DNA of 21,740 bases from a virus: positions 1 to 21,740 of the IMG/VR virus record IMGVR_UViG_3300034355_000641; one strand, 5' to 3'. This document shows positions 7,901 to 15,034 of this stretch, piece by piece (the first letter of the stretch is position 1; each line of letters opens with the position of its first letter). The position numbers and the translations under genes were made by a program. Below the pieces are notes generated by a model. That model was not told where the DNA came from and made no database searches. It was given only the letters and a program-made list of their open reading frames with translations.

Positions 7901-10216
7901 AAGGTTTTTGTCGGCACGACGGACGTCACCAACGTCTGCACGTTCTCGATCCTGGGACAGACCAACGTCACCGCCTCGATCAACGCTTCGACCGGCGCGT
8001 ACTCGGTGAGCGCGATGTCCGCCGACACCGGCTCGGTCGCCTTCCGCGCGACTTACGCCGGGAGCTACTCGATCGACAAGGTGTTCTCCGTCACAAAGGC
8101 GCGGCAGGGCAACAACGGCACCAACGGGATCAACGGCACCAACGGCACCAACGGGACGAACGGTGTCGATGCCGTCAACATTCAGCTCTCGAAGAGCTCC
8201 TTCCAGCTCAACGCCTACGCGGACGGCACCGTTCCAGACTTCTCGGGCGCTGACGGTACGCTGAAGGTTTACCAGGGAGCGACCGATGTCACAGCCTCGG
8301 CGACGCTTTCGGCGACCGCGGGCTCCGGTGTCACCGGCTCGATCAATACTGCAACGAACTCGCCGGTCAGCGGTCAGCCGAAGGGCTACTATCGCATCAC
8401 GGCGCTCTCGGTCGATGTCGGGACTCTGACTCTGTCGGCGGTCTATAACGGCGTCACCTACACCGCGACCTTCGCTGTCTCAAAGAACAAAATCGGCTAC
8501 GAGATCGTCAGCTCGCTTCCATCGACGAACCTCTTCGTCGGCCGGATGGCATTCCTGACGACGGACTCGAAGCTGTACCGCTACACCGCCTCCGGCTGGA
8601 CGACTGCGGTCCCAGCGGTCGATATTTCCGGGCAGCTTCAGGACGCGCAAGTCTCCGCGCTCGCCGCCTCGAAAATTACCGGGCAGCTCTCCGACGCACA
8701 GATTCAAGCGGTCGCGGCGGCGAAGGTATCCGGGCAGCTTACGAACGCGCAGCTCCAAGATATTGCAGCTACAAAGATCACCGGCCAGCTTACAAACGCA
8801 CAGCTCGAAGCGATCGCGTCGACGAAAATCACCGGCCAGCTTACAAACTCGCAGATCGAATCCATCACAGCGGCAAAGCTCACCGGGCAGATCGTCGGAA
8901 CGCAGATCACAGACGGCGCAATAAGCACCGCAAAAATTGCCGCGGGTGCAATTACCGCCAACGAGATCGCAGCCGATACGATCACCGCAGCGAACATCGC
9001 AGCGGGCGCCGTTACGGCTTCGGAAATCTCGGCGGGTGCGGTCACGACTGCAAAGCTCGCAGCAGGCGCGGTCACCGCGAACGAGATCGCCGCCAATGCG
9101 ATCACCGCGGGAAAGATTTCAGCCGGTGCTATAGAGACAGCAAAAATCGCCGCCGGAGCAGTAACCGCGAACGAGATCGGCGCGAACGCGATCACAGCAG
9201 TAAAGATCTCCGCCGGAGCGATTGAGACCGCAAAGATCGCAGCCGGGGCGGTCACAGCCGACACGATTGCGGCCAACGCTATCACCGCTGCGAAGATTTC
9301 CGCTGGAGCGGTCGAGACGGCAAAGCTCGCCGCCGGAGCGGTGACCGCGGAAAAAATCACCGCGTCGACAATTACCGGCGACAAGATCGCCGCGAACGCA
9401 ATCACGGCGACGAACATCGCTGCGAATGCTGTCACCGCCGACAAGATTTCCGCGGGCTCGATCACGGCCGCGAAGATCTCGGTCACCGACCTCTCGAGCA
9501 TCACGGCAAACATCGGAACGCTCACCGCAGGAACGATCCGCAACTCCGCGGACAGCTTCCGCGTCGACGTCACCAACGGTCGCACGATCACGACGACCGG
9601 CTCCTACATGAAGGTCACCGGCGCGCCGTTCGGAAGCACCTCGCAGTTCATCGAATGGTACGGGCCGTACTTCGCAAGCCTCTCGAGCTGCACCGAGGCG
9701 AACGCGACCTACTACCTCAAGACAAACGGCTCCGCCTATTTCGGCGGAACACTCTCGGCGGGCACTCTTACAAACCGCGGGGAGACGAGCGACCTCTCGG
9801 CGACTGCACAGATCACCGTCGGTCCGTTCGGCACCAATGGCGACCCGAAGGTCGTCACGGTCAGCTATGCGTACAGCGGGAACTGGACGCAAATGCAAGG
9901 CTCGTCGACTGGCACCGGGAGCGGCTCAATCTCGGCCACGGTCAAGCTCTACCGAAAGATCGGCAGCGGAGCAGAGACCGAGGTTGCAACCCTAAACGTC
10001 ACAGGGAGCTGGTCTTATGAGACCGACAGCGAGCCGTATCCGGGCAATCTCTACGCGCGAATCTGGACTCAAAACATGAGCGGCTCGGCGAGTTACACCG
10101 ACAACGACGCGAGCCTTTCGGATCGCACCTATCGCGCCGCAATCACGGCGCGGTCGATTCAGTTCAGCTCTGGCAACAACAGCCAGAGGGTGTCCATTGT
10201 GAGTGTCGAGGAATAG
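4952..10216 (+). CDS. Giant tail hub/fibre protein with internal repeat shaft
   Basis: A 1754-residue protein that appears to fuse tail hub and fibre. Residues about 1-520 look like a hub/tip-attachment module. About 560-780 is Gly-rich with a short parallel-beta pattern (around 'ISGNVQLRVKGYLTINGTI'). About 855-945 resembles a fibronectin III domain. Two similar beta-sandwich domains (about 949-1050 and 1073-1185) flank a collagen-like run of seven Gly-X-Y triplets, mostly Gly-Thr-Asn (1053-1073). Residues 1225-1309 are five 17-residue repeats of the ITGQLTNAQ type, 1319-1510 are nineteen 10-residue repeats of the IAAGAVTANE type, and the C-terminal ~240 residues form the probable receptor-binding tip. 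Function as host-recognition fibre at the tail end is inferred from architecture and position; no chaperone gene for it was recognised. Confidence 0.85.
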   Translation: MRTDGEVFNVLNTSSVKEPRFVVKIEYPVDSIYITSHSGIADVPGTVLQGALQEPSIVSQRLNPIEGRSEIGSASFSVVDVGAEFTTEIRERLNDDVGLRQRQVRFYLGYAGLSFNDFVMVGTQQVTQAAYDRGRYSISCADVQRSAKKDIFSLAETTLAQSLSATDTTVYVSSTSGFSTVYHGSSYSDAANSTVGYIKIRDEVIRYTGKTATTFTGCTRGVLGTIASKYDVDAATPSARREKVSEHVYLELPAVKLAYAILTGTLYGDNATLPSTWHLGISAALIRLADYTGIGSDIWDGADQGVIVRFEGLKKTDGKKFLEEEICRLLGMFMPVYADGALGLKRAARVLSDAGTVATLDESNSIQVGELTHDMEDVHNVFRISWNWTGSDYSRTTSLIDATSVAIHGRADPLDLKFKGLYGGRATDSLLFQLVDSLRDRYASPPERMSVTVVHSLNKLEVGDVVRVKYASVRDFSGTGSSIDRAFEIQNISVNHRTGQVQLELFGSTSPASALSPTTATTALPDAFYTATGTPLSSVATITAGVMAVGTYSLAGGADMTAAGSIWYHNGDLTIPQGCTINISGNVQLRVKGYLTINGTINGTGGGLPGVADDTNPQTSTLGNPGWVGNSRGWDGIDAHAAYKSGNPKLLTLPVPVTQGKHASFPYLQLQVSGNALTGIPTDLRGTGGGPGGSILSGNKVDFRAAGGTGAAGGAGLCTVSRGFSTGASATINLSGNSSVMPPMHNANPNKYYPGAGGAGGPGSMLLLLDGSAVSAPDLTNRFVANTGAVPIAQPYLGFLTFLDNEGLKRYDDNEDPWAGYADPAVISERSLAGSCLRIQFVPAPETATADQDSKPPAIGVLTASAQDGFALIAWTLPNDPASYDSVELYASITNDRGTATKIFDGRASDFQHVTNDTSARYYWIRTRRARVRSDWYPNTTSSSVTIAAKPPTLVGYLTNEAVTVPADSAGTVSSFATAVGDFKVFVGTTDVTNVCTFSILGQTNVTASINASTGAYSVSAMSADTGSVAFRATYAGSYSIDKVFSVTKARQGNNGTNGINGTNGTNGTNGVDAVNIQLSKSSFQLNAYADGTVPDFSGADGTLKVYQGATDVTASATLSATAGSGVTGSINTATNSPVSGQPKGYYRITALSVDVGTLTLSAVYNGVTYTATFAVSKNKIGYEIVSSLPSTNLFVGRMAFLTTDSKLYRYTASGWTTAVPAVDISGQLQDAQVSALAASKITGQLSDAQIQAVAAAKVSGQLTNAQLQDIAATKITGQLTNAQLEAIASTKITGQLTNSQIESITAAKLTGQIVGTQITDGAISTAKIAAGAITANEIAADTITAANIAAGAVTASEISAGAVTTAKLAAGAVTANEIAANAITAGKISAGAIETAKIAAGAVTANEIGANAITAVKISAGAIETAKIAAGAVTADTIAANAITAAKISAGAVETAKLAAGAVTAEKITASTITGDKIAANAITATNIAANAVTADKISAGSITAAKISVTDLSSITANIGTLTAGTIRNSADSFRVDVTNGRTITTTGSYMKVTGAPFGSTSQFIEWYGPYFASLSSCTEANATYYLKTNGSAYFGGTLSAGTLTNRGETSDLSATAQITVGPFGTNGDPKVVTVSYAYSGNWTQMQGSSTGTGSGSISATVKLYRKIGSGAETEVATLNVTGSWSYETDSEPYPGNLYARIWTQNMSGSASYTDNDASLSDRTYRAAITARSIQFSSGNNSQRVSIVSVEE
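8624..9481 (+). repeat. Coding repeats of the fibre shaft (17-aa then 10-aa units)
   Basis: Within the fibre gene, five consecutive 51-bp units (8624-8878) encode 17-residue repeats with a conserved GQL..AQ core. A 27-bp partial unit follows, then nineteen 30-bp units (8906-9475) encoding decapeptides with alternating Ile/Val at fixed positions. Part of the decapeptide block shows a 30-residue superperiod: IAAGAVTANE, IAANAITAGK, ISAGAIETAK recur in the same order three times around 9059-9328. This points to trimeric shaft structure and to expansion by unequal crossing-over. Confidence 0.9.
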
Positions 10217-10220
10217 TTCA

Positions 10221-10481
10221 ATGTTTGATGCAGCAAAGCTCAAGGTGCCGCCGGGATCTCTCCTGGTCGATATTTCCCTCGTGATCGCGCTCGTGTACTG
10301 GGGCGGTCAGATGACGGAGCGTCTGGAGAACATCTCGAAACGCATCGACGTCGTCGAGCAAGTAAAGATTCAGCCGGAGGCCGATCGGCGGATTGCCGTT
10401 ATCGAGGCGCAACTTGCGAACCAGACAGAGCGTCTGAAGTCGATCGAGGACAAGCTCGACCGAGCTCTCGTTCGTCGCTGA
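10221..10481 (+). CDS. Membrane-anchored coiled-coil protein, possible lysis accessory
   Basis: An 86-residue protein. The ATG at 10221 is chosen because GAGGAA at 10208-10213 sits seven bases upstream; an upstream in-frame GTG at 10203 lies inside the fibre gene and has no such site. A single hydrophobic segment at about residues 13-31 ('SLLVDISLVIALVYWGG') is followed by a long charged heptad-like helix, so it is probably anchored in the inner membrane with a coiled coil. It directly precedes the endolysin (TGATG overlap at 10479-10483), so a role as holin, anti-holin or lysis accessory is plausible but not shown. Confidence 0.7.
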   Translation: MFDAAKLKVPPGSLLVDISLVIALVYWGGQMTERLENISKRIDVVEQVKIQPEADRRIAVIEAQLANQTERLKSIEDKLDRALVRR

Positions 10482-11023
10482 TGCTTTTCCTATCGGCCGG
10501 ACACCATCCGCGCGCACCTGGCGCGGCCTGGCGCGGCTTCGTGGAACACACCGAAGCGCAGGCCTGGGTGACGGAGCTTTCTCGGCTTATGCCCGACGCG
10601 ATCGTCGTCCCGCCTGGTGAGCTCGGCGCAAAGGTCCGATGGATCAATGCCAGGGCGACCTCGAGCGACCTCGCGATCGAGATCCACTTTAACGCGAGCC
10701 CGAAGAACGCAGGGCAGGGCAGCGAGACGCTTTATATGCCGGGCAGCTCGAGCGGGCTCCTGCTTGGGCGCGAGGTCCAGGCGGTGCTGGCGCAACATTT
10801 CTCACCGGACCGAGGCCTCAAGCCTGGCTTCTACCAGGCAGACAAGTCGAAGGGGCCGCTCTACTTCCTACGCGCGACTCGATGCGCGTCGCTGATTCTC
10901 GAGCCGGAGTTCATCTATCACGCCGACCGCATCAGGACTCTTCGTCCGACGTGCTGCGTCGGTCTTTCCAACCTACTACGGAGATTCGCCAATGACCGAA
11001 GAGTCGCAGATCACGTCGCTTGA
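10481..11023 (+). CDS. Endolysin, N-acetylmuramoyl-L-alanine amidase (Amidase_3 type)
   Basis: A 180-residue single-domain amidase that should cut the bond between MurNAc and the stem peptide of peptidoglycan. Zinc-ligand signatures are visible: 'SAGHHP' with His8, an early glutamate (Glu22 or Glu25), and 'IEIHFNAS' with His68; the catalytic glutamate is probably Glu140 in 'LILEPEF'. No cell-wall-binding domain or signal peptide is seen, consistent with a holin-released cytoplasmic endolysin for a Gram-negative host. The last 32 bases overlap the next, holin-like gene. Confidence 0.88.
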   Translation: MLFLSAGHHPRAPGAAWRGFVEHTEAQAWVTELSRLMPDAIVVPPGELGAKVRWINARATSSDLAIEIHFNASPKNAGQGSETLYMPGSSSGLLLGREVQAVLAQHFSPDRGLKPGFYQADKSKGPLYFLRATRCASLILEPEFIYHADRIRTLRPTCCVGLSNLLRRFANDRRVADHVA

Positions 11024-11219
11024 CTGGCTCCGCGGGGCGATTCGCTCACGGACGGTCTGGATCAATGTCGCGCTCGCCGTCCTGGGAGGCCTCGAGCTCT
11101 CCGGCGCTCACCTGACGACGCTATTCGGCGCCCAGGTCGCCGCGGCCATTCTGCTCGTCGGGTCGATTGCGAACCTGGCGCTCCGGGCGATTACGACGAC
11201 ACCGCTCCCGCATCGGTGA
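10992..11219 (+). CDS. Putative holin (two membrane segments)
   Basis: A 75-residue protein with two hydrophobic segments, about residues 22-40 ('TVWINVALAVLGGLELSGA') and 45-66 ('FGAQVAAAILLVGSIANLAL'), a short hydrophilic N-terminus and a small basic tail. This is a class II holin-like layout and resembles small phage membrane proteins annotated as holins beside endolysins. A CGGAG at 10979-10983 lies upstream of the ATG. Starting inside the endolysin gene suggests coupled expression. Which of this protein and the one at 10221 forms the lethal pore cannot be decided from sequence. Confidence 0.72.
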   Translation: MTEESQITSLDWLRGAIRSRTVWINVALAVLGGLELSGAHLTTLFGAQVAAAILLVGSIANLALRAITTTPLPHR

Positions 11220-11223
11220 CCTA

Positions 11224-11520
11224 GTGGCGACCGGCATCCCGAAGGAGTTCCAGCTCCTCGGTCATACGATCAAGGTCCGCGTCATTCCGCGCTCGAAATG
11301 GCGTCACGGCAAGGGCAACGTCGGGATCTGGATACCCGACAAGCTCCGCATCGACCTCCTAGCAGATCCGATCGAGACGCAGCTCCAGGCGACCTTCTGT
11401 CACGAGCTGTGTCACGCACTCCTGGACATGATGAACCACGATCTCTCTCACGATGAGACGTTCGTCGACAACCTGGGCGCGCTCTTACAACAAGCGCTCA
11501 CGACTTTCAAAACAGAATGA
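11224..11520 (+). CDS. HExxH zinc-peptidase-like protein
   Basis: Taking GTG at 11224 as start gives 98 residues; the longer reading from a TTG at 11167 would overlap the holin-like gene with an unusual Arg-rich extension and is less likely. The motif 'CHELCHALL' is a clear HExxH zinc-binding site (His60, Glu61, His64), followed by an acidic stretch with Glu78 as possible third ligand, as in SprT/ImmA-like minimal metallopeptidases. Substrate is unknown: a cytoplasmic protease acting on a regulator or a processing enzyme are both possible. It overlaps the next ATG by four bases. Confidence 0.7.
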   Translation: MATGIPKEFQLLGHTIKVRVIPRSKWRHGKGNVGIWIPDKLRIDLLADPIETQLQATFCHELCHALLDMMNHDLSHDETFVDNLGALLQQALTTFKTE

Positions 11521-12713
11521 CAACAGCAAAGAAGAACCTCGACTCGGTGGCTGTTCACGCAGCCTGGCTAAAAAACGGTCGCAACTTGCGACAGACGGCA
11601 CTCGCTCTCGGAGTGAACTCCGGCACGATCCGTCTGCACGTCGACAAAATCGAAGGAGCGGAGCAACGTCCGCACACCCTCGAGGAGCAGCTTCGCGCGG
11701 CTCGAGCTCACATCAAAGAGCTTGAGGGCAAGATGCTGAACGACGCAGTCGTCCGCGATGAGATCTTCAAGCTCTCGCGCGCATCCGTCGACCCTCCGTC
11801 CTGGCTTACGAAACCTTCGAGGCCGGTGTCGGAGTTTGCAGGCGTCCCGACGCTGTTCGCGAGCGACTGGCACTTCGGCGAGGTCGTTCGTCCCGCAGAG
11901 ATCGGAGGCGTGAACGAGTACAACGTCGAGATCGCAAAGGATAGAGCGCGCACCTTCATCACGGTCGCGATCGAGCTCCTGCGGAAGCACATCCAGGGCG
12001 GCAAGTATCCCGGCTGTGTCTTTATCCTGGGCGGCGATATGCTCTCGGGCGACATTCACGAGGAGCTATCCGAAACGAACGAAATGCCGACGATGCCAGC
12101 TCTGATCGAGCTCGTCGGTGTCCTGTCCTGGTGCGTTCGCACCCTAGCGGATGAGTTTGGCGCCGTCTTCATTCCCTGCGTCACCGGCAACCACGGCCGC
12201 ACTAGTCGCAAGCCTCGAGCGAAGCGACGCAACCACACGAACTTCGACTGGCTTCTGTACCAGATGCTCGCCAAGGTCTTCGAGGCCGATCGCCGCGTGA
12301 CGTTCCTGATCCCGGAAGGGCCGGACGCCTACTACAAGATCTTCGGGACGCGATACCTCCTCACGCACGGCGACCAGTTCCGAGGCGGCGATGGCATGAT
12401 CGGCGCGCTCGGTCCGATCGCTCGAGGCGACAAAAAGAAACGCGCGCGCAACGTCCAGACCGACAAGAGCTTCGACGTCATGCTCCTCGGGCATTGGCAC
12501 CAGTACATTCACATGAATCGCTTCATCGTGAACGGGACGCTGAAGGGCTACGACGAGTACGCCGACGCGAACAACTTCGACGTCGAACCGGCGCAGCAGG
12601 CGCTCTGGATCACGCACCCGCAACACGGCATCACGTTCCGAATGCCGGTCTATGTGCAACGCGGCACGACCACATCGAAGACCGAATGGATCACCATCCC
12701 GAGGGCGGCATGA
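11517..12713 (+). CDS. HTH-domain calcineurin-like metallophosphoesterase
   Basis: A 398-residue protein. Residues about 10-45 ('AAWLKNGRNLRQTALALGVNSGTIRLHVDKI') form a helix-turn-helix, 55-90 is a charged helix, and 110-350 is a metallophosphoesterase core with all signature elements: D117-W-H119, GGD174, TGN225H226, H284-G-D, and GH326WH328. Such folds act as nucleases or phosphatases with two metal ions. The fusion to a DNA-binding HTH suggests a nucleic acid substrate, but this is inference. It lies inside the lysis/late block, overlapping its neighbours by four bases on both sides, so it is expressed late. Related HTH-phosphoesterase proteins occur in phages without an assigned role. 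Confidence 0.85.
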   Translation: MTTAKKNLDSVAVHAAWLKNGRNLRQTALALGVNSGTIRLHVDKIEGAEQRPHTLEEQLRAARAHIKELEGKMLNDAVVRDEIFKLSRASVDPPSWLTKPSRPVSEFAGVPTLFASDWHFGEVVRPAEIGGVNEYNVEIAKDRARTFITVAIELLRKHIQGGKYPGCVFILGGDMLSGDIHEELSETNEMPTMPALIELVGVLSWCVRTLADEFGAVFIPCVTGNHGRTSRKPRAKRRNHTNFDWLLYQMLAKVFEADRRVTFLIPEGPDAYYKIFGTRYLLTHGDQFRGGDGMIGALGPIARGDKKKRARNVQTDKSFDVMLLGHWHQYIHMNRFIVNGTLKGYDEYADANNFDVEPAQQALWITHPQHGITFRMPVYVQRGTTTSKTEWITIPRAA

Positions 12714-12925
12714 AGGACGCGATCAACCCGAGCCACTACCAGGGCGACATCGAGTGTATCGACGCGCTGCGCGCGGCTCTGACGCCGGAGGAGTTCCAGG
12801 GCTACGTCAAGGGCTCCGCGATGGCTTACCTCTGGCGCCTGGGAAAGAAGGACGCGCCGGAGCAGGAGGCCGGGAAGGCGATCTGGTACATCACCTGGCT
12901 CACCGGCCGAGACCCGCGCGAATGA
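12710..12925 (+). CDS. DUF3310-family small phage protein
   Basis: A 71-residue protein with the conserved DUF3310 pattern 'INPSHYQ', 'IECID', 'FQGYVKGSAMAYLWRLGKKD' and 'KAIWYITWL'. The ATG at 12710 overlaps the previous TGA (ATGA); an in-frame ATG at 12686 would add eight residues but lacks the coupling. Members are widespread in phages, usually of unknown role; I recall T7 gp1.7, reported as a nucleotide kinase, as a relative but cannot confirm that here. It overlaps the spanin start by four bases. Confidence 0.85.
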   Translation: MKDAINPSHYQGDIECIDALRAALTPEEFQGYVKGSAMAYLWRLGKKDAPEQEAGKAIWYITWLTGRDPRE

Positions 12926-13287
12926 CTCCTCCCTGGCTACTACGCTACCTCCCGTACCTAGTGGCACTCCTGGCGTTCCTGGCGTTCCTGGTCGGGGCTT
13001 ACCGTTGGGCTTACGGGAACGGCGTCGACGCCGAGCGGGCTCGATGGGAGGCCGCGACGGCGGAGGCGGGCGAACGATTCGCCGAGGCACTCGCCGAGCA
13101 GCAGCTCGTCCTGACCAGCCTCGAGCGTGATCTGGTAGCGATACGTCGCTCCGCAAATAGGAAACGCGAGGATCTATCCAATGCCACGACGACCGACCCG
13201 GAGAGCCGCGATTGGGCTCTCGATCCTATCCCTGACCGGGTGCGCTGGTCGCTCGGTGATCGTCGAGACGTGCCCGCCGATCCCTGA
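12922..13287 (+). CDS. Rz-like inner-membrane spanin
   Basis: A 121-residue protein starting at ATG 12922 (ATGA overlap with the previous gene). Residues about 5-25 form one N-terminal membrane anchor ('YLPYLVALLAFLAFLVGAY') followed by an Ala/Glu-rich periplasmic coiled coil (about 33-75), the signature of i-spanins. In the periplasm it should pair with the lipoprotein encoded from 13181 to fuse inner and outer membranes in the last lysis step. The presence of spanins indicates a Gram-negative host. Confidence 0.85.
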   Translation: MTPPWLLRYLPYLVALLAFLAFLVGAYRWAYGNGVDAERARWEAATAEAGERFAEALAEQQLVLTSLERDLVAIRRSANRKREDLSNATTTDPESRDWALDPIPDRVRWSLGDRRDVPADP

Positions 13288-13456
13288 CTACCTGACGTCC
13301 GAATGTGTCGTCCCGGAACGATCGCTCCAGACGAACGGAGACCTCGCCAGGGCGTACCTCGATGCGACCGAATGCCTCGACGAGGCAAACCTCAAGCTCC
13401 GCTCTGTGCGCTCCCTGGCGAGCTGTAGGCTAGGCCGCGAGCAGCTTGGAAAATAA
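13181..13456 (+). CDS. Rz1-like outer-membrane spanin lipoprotein
   Basis: A 91-residue protein in the +1 frame relative to Rz, starting inside Rz (107 bases of overlap) and running 169 bases beyond it. The N-terminus has basic residues (positions 3-8), a hydrophobic stretch and a lipobox 'SLTGC' with Cys21 as lipidation site. The mature part has a short Pro-containing segment ('CPPIPDYL') and several more cysteines. Overlapped Rz/Rz1 architecture plus lipobox identifies the o-spanin. Its last 27 bases overlap, tail to tail, the 3' end of the serine integrase gene on the other strand. Confidence 0.85.
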   Translation: MPRRPTRRAAIGLSILSLTGCAGRSVIVETCPPIPDYLTSECVVPERSLQTNGDLARAYLDATECLDEANLKLRSVRSLASCRLGREQLGK

Positions 13457-15025
13457 GGGCGGACCGCCTCGAACAAGTGGTACCATTTCATAATAAGGAA
13501 GCGAGCCCCCGCTACCATTCTGTGAAACACCCGCCGCTCGCATGAGCGGCGCGGTATTCACAGCGACAGCAGCGACCAGGACTCCAGCCTCGGGACGGCA
13601 CACAACGTCCCCGAGCAGCTCGTGAACCGCAGCTCGAGCTCGAGCCGCCGGTCCCTGCAAAGCCTCTCGCATATTCTCGACCGCCTGCCGATACGCCTCC
13701 TCGGCGACCGCCTGGTCGACGTTCGACCTCGAGTTCGCCTTCCGCCAGGACTTCGCCAGCAGGGCTCGACGGCGCTCCAGGAGCGCGGCTACCGAGGGCG
13801 CGATGTCCTCCCGGTCGAGTATCCCTTGGGATACTTGCGCCTCGAGCTTGGCAATCCGGCGATCAAGCTCCTCGAGCTCTGCCGGGCGCGTCGACTCCGT
13901 GCGTTCATCCCGCCGCCATTGGCGGATCATTGCGACCGCCAGCTCGACCGCGTCGCTCGAGAGGAGCTGTTTTGTAATCGGCTCGAGCAGCTTCTCCTCG
14001 GCAACGTCCCGCCTGGCGCCGATCGCCATCGAGCAGGCCGAGTCGCCTCCCTGGTGCCGGGTGCCGCAGTAGTACCAGGAACCGTTCGCGCCGGTCGCGA
14101 CCAACTTCCCGCCACATTCCCCGCAGACCAGAATCCCCGAGAGGATGTACTTCGGACCGCGACCTTTCGTTCCATTGTGGAACTTTCTCGGCGTCGCCAG
14201 GGCGCGAACCTTCTCCCAGGTCTCGAGCTCAACGATCGCCGGACCTTCGGTCACGATCCATTCCGACTCCGGTCGCTCGACGCGCTGACGCTTGCCGGTG
14301 TCTGGGTCTCGCTTCCAGATCGAGCGATTCCACACAACCCGGCCAATGTAGCGATCGTTCCCGAGCATCGAGTGAATCGCCGAGACGAGCCACATACCGT
14401 CCGATCGGCGAGCCTTTCGCTCCCAGGTCGAGCCCGGTGACGGCACTCCGCGTCGGTTCAGATCCGACACGATCGCCTTCATTGCCTCACCTCGAGCTGC
14501 GCGGTCAAAAACCTCGCGCACGATCGAGGCCTCCGCCTCGATGATCTCTCCCGCCTTCGAGTACCCGTAACACTTCCCGCCAGTCGCCTTTCCCTGGCGC
14601 GCTCTCATATCGAGCGCCGAGTGAGTTCTCGAGGCAATCTGCGCGCGGAACTCTTCGGACATAATCCCGGAGAGACCCGCCTGCATCCTGGCGGTGCGAC
14701 TGTCAGAGTCGAAACCGTCCAGGACGCCGACGACGCGGATGCCGCGGTGACGTAACCGAGTGAGAAGCGGCGCAAGATCCTGGGAACGCGAAAGGCGCGT
14801 AGTGTCGACGACCAGGAGAACATCGCCTCGCTCGAGCTCGGCGAGCGCCTTCTGAACGCCTGGTCGATTGCCGATCGCAGCGCCGGAGATACCCTCGTCC
14901 GTGTACTCGGCGGCGATCTTTAATCCGTGATTTTTCGCGTAGTCGCGACACCGACGGAGCTGATCGAGAATCGTCGACTCCGTCTGATGTTCGGTCGAAT
15001 ACCGGGCGTAGATAATTGCGCGCAT
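13430..15025 (-). CDS. Large serine integrase (site-specific recombinase)
   Basis: A 531-residue large serine recombinase. The resolvase domain (about 2-145) has 'YARYSTEHQ' with Arg8 and the nucleophile Ser10. A recombinase domain follows (about 155-275), then a zinc ribbon with 'LVCGECGG' and the later 'YYCGTRHQGGDSAC' cysteines (about 300-335), then a coiled-coil region (about 370-440). It should catalyse attP x attB integration through a phosphoserine intermediate. An AAGGTGA site precedes the ATG. It is the last gene of the minus-strand early operon. The last ~25 residues are atypical in composition, and the 3' end overlaps Rz1 by 27 bases. No terminator separates the convergent genes. 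Confidence 0.93.
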   Translation of the reverse strand: MRAIIYARYSTEHQTESTILDQLRRCRDYAKNHGLKIAAEYTDEGISGAAIGNRPGVQKALAELERGDVLLVVDTTRLSRSQDLAPLLTRLRHRGIRVVGVLDGFDSDSRTARMQAGLSGIMSEEFRAQIASRTHSALDMRARQGKATGGKCYGYSKAGEIIEAEASIVREVFDRAARGEAMKAIVSDLNRRGVPSPGSTWERKARRSDGMWLVSAIHSMLGNDRYIGRVVWNRSIWKRDPDTGKRQRVERPESEWIVTEGPAIVELETWEKVRALATPRKFHNGTKGRGPKYILSGILVCGECGGKLVATGANGSWYYCGTRHQGGDSACSMAIGARRDVAEEKLLEPITKQLLSSDAVELAVAMIRQWRRDERTESTRPAELEELDRRIAKLEAQVSQGILDREDIAPSVAALLERRRALLAKSWRKANSRSNVDQAVAEEAYRQAVENMREALQGPAARARAAVHELLGDVVCRPEAGVLVAAVAVNTAPLMRAAGVSQNGSGGSLPYYEMVPLVRGGPPLFSKLLAA

Positions 15026-15034
15026 TGCGTCACC

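Noticed and set aside
8704-9591. 295-residue minus-strand ORF over the fibre repeats
   Set aside because: It is an antisense shadow of the 30-bp coding repeats, with low-complexity Ala/Ile/Val periodicity and no ribosome site.
12652-12921. N-terminal extension of the Rz frame upstream of 12922
   Set aside because: It overlaps the DUF3310 gene fully; the ATG at 12922 followed by a membrane anchor is the natural start.
13532-13551. 8-bp hairpin (CGCCGCTC/GAGCGGCG) near the integrase 3' end as a terminator for the lysis genes
   Set aside because: No T-tract follows on either strand and it lies inside integrase coding sequence.
13622-14440. 272-residue plus-strand ORF inside the integrase
   Set aside because: Antisense shadow of a well-supported serine integrase; Arg/Leu-rich composition typical of such shadows in GC-rich DNA.
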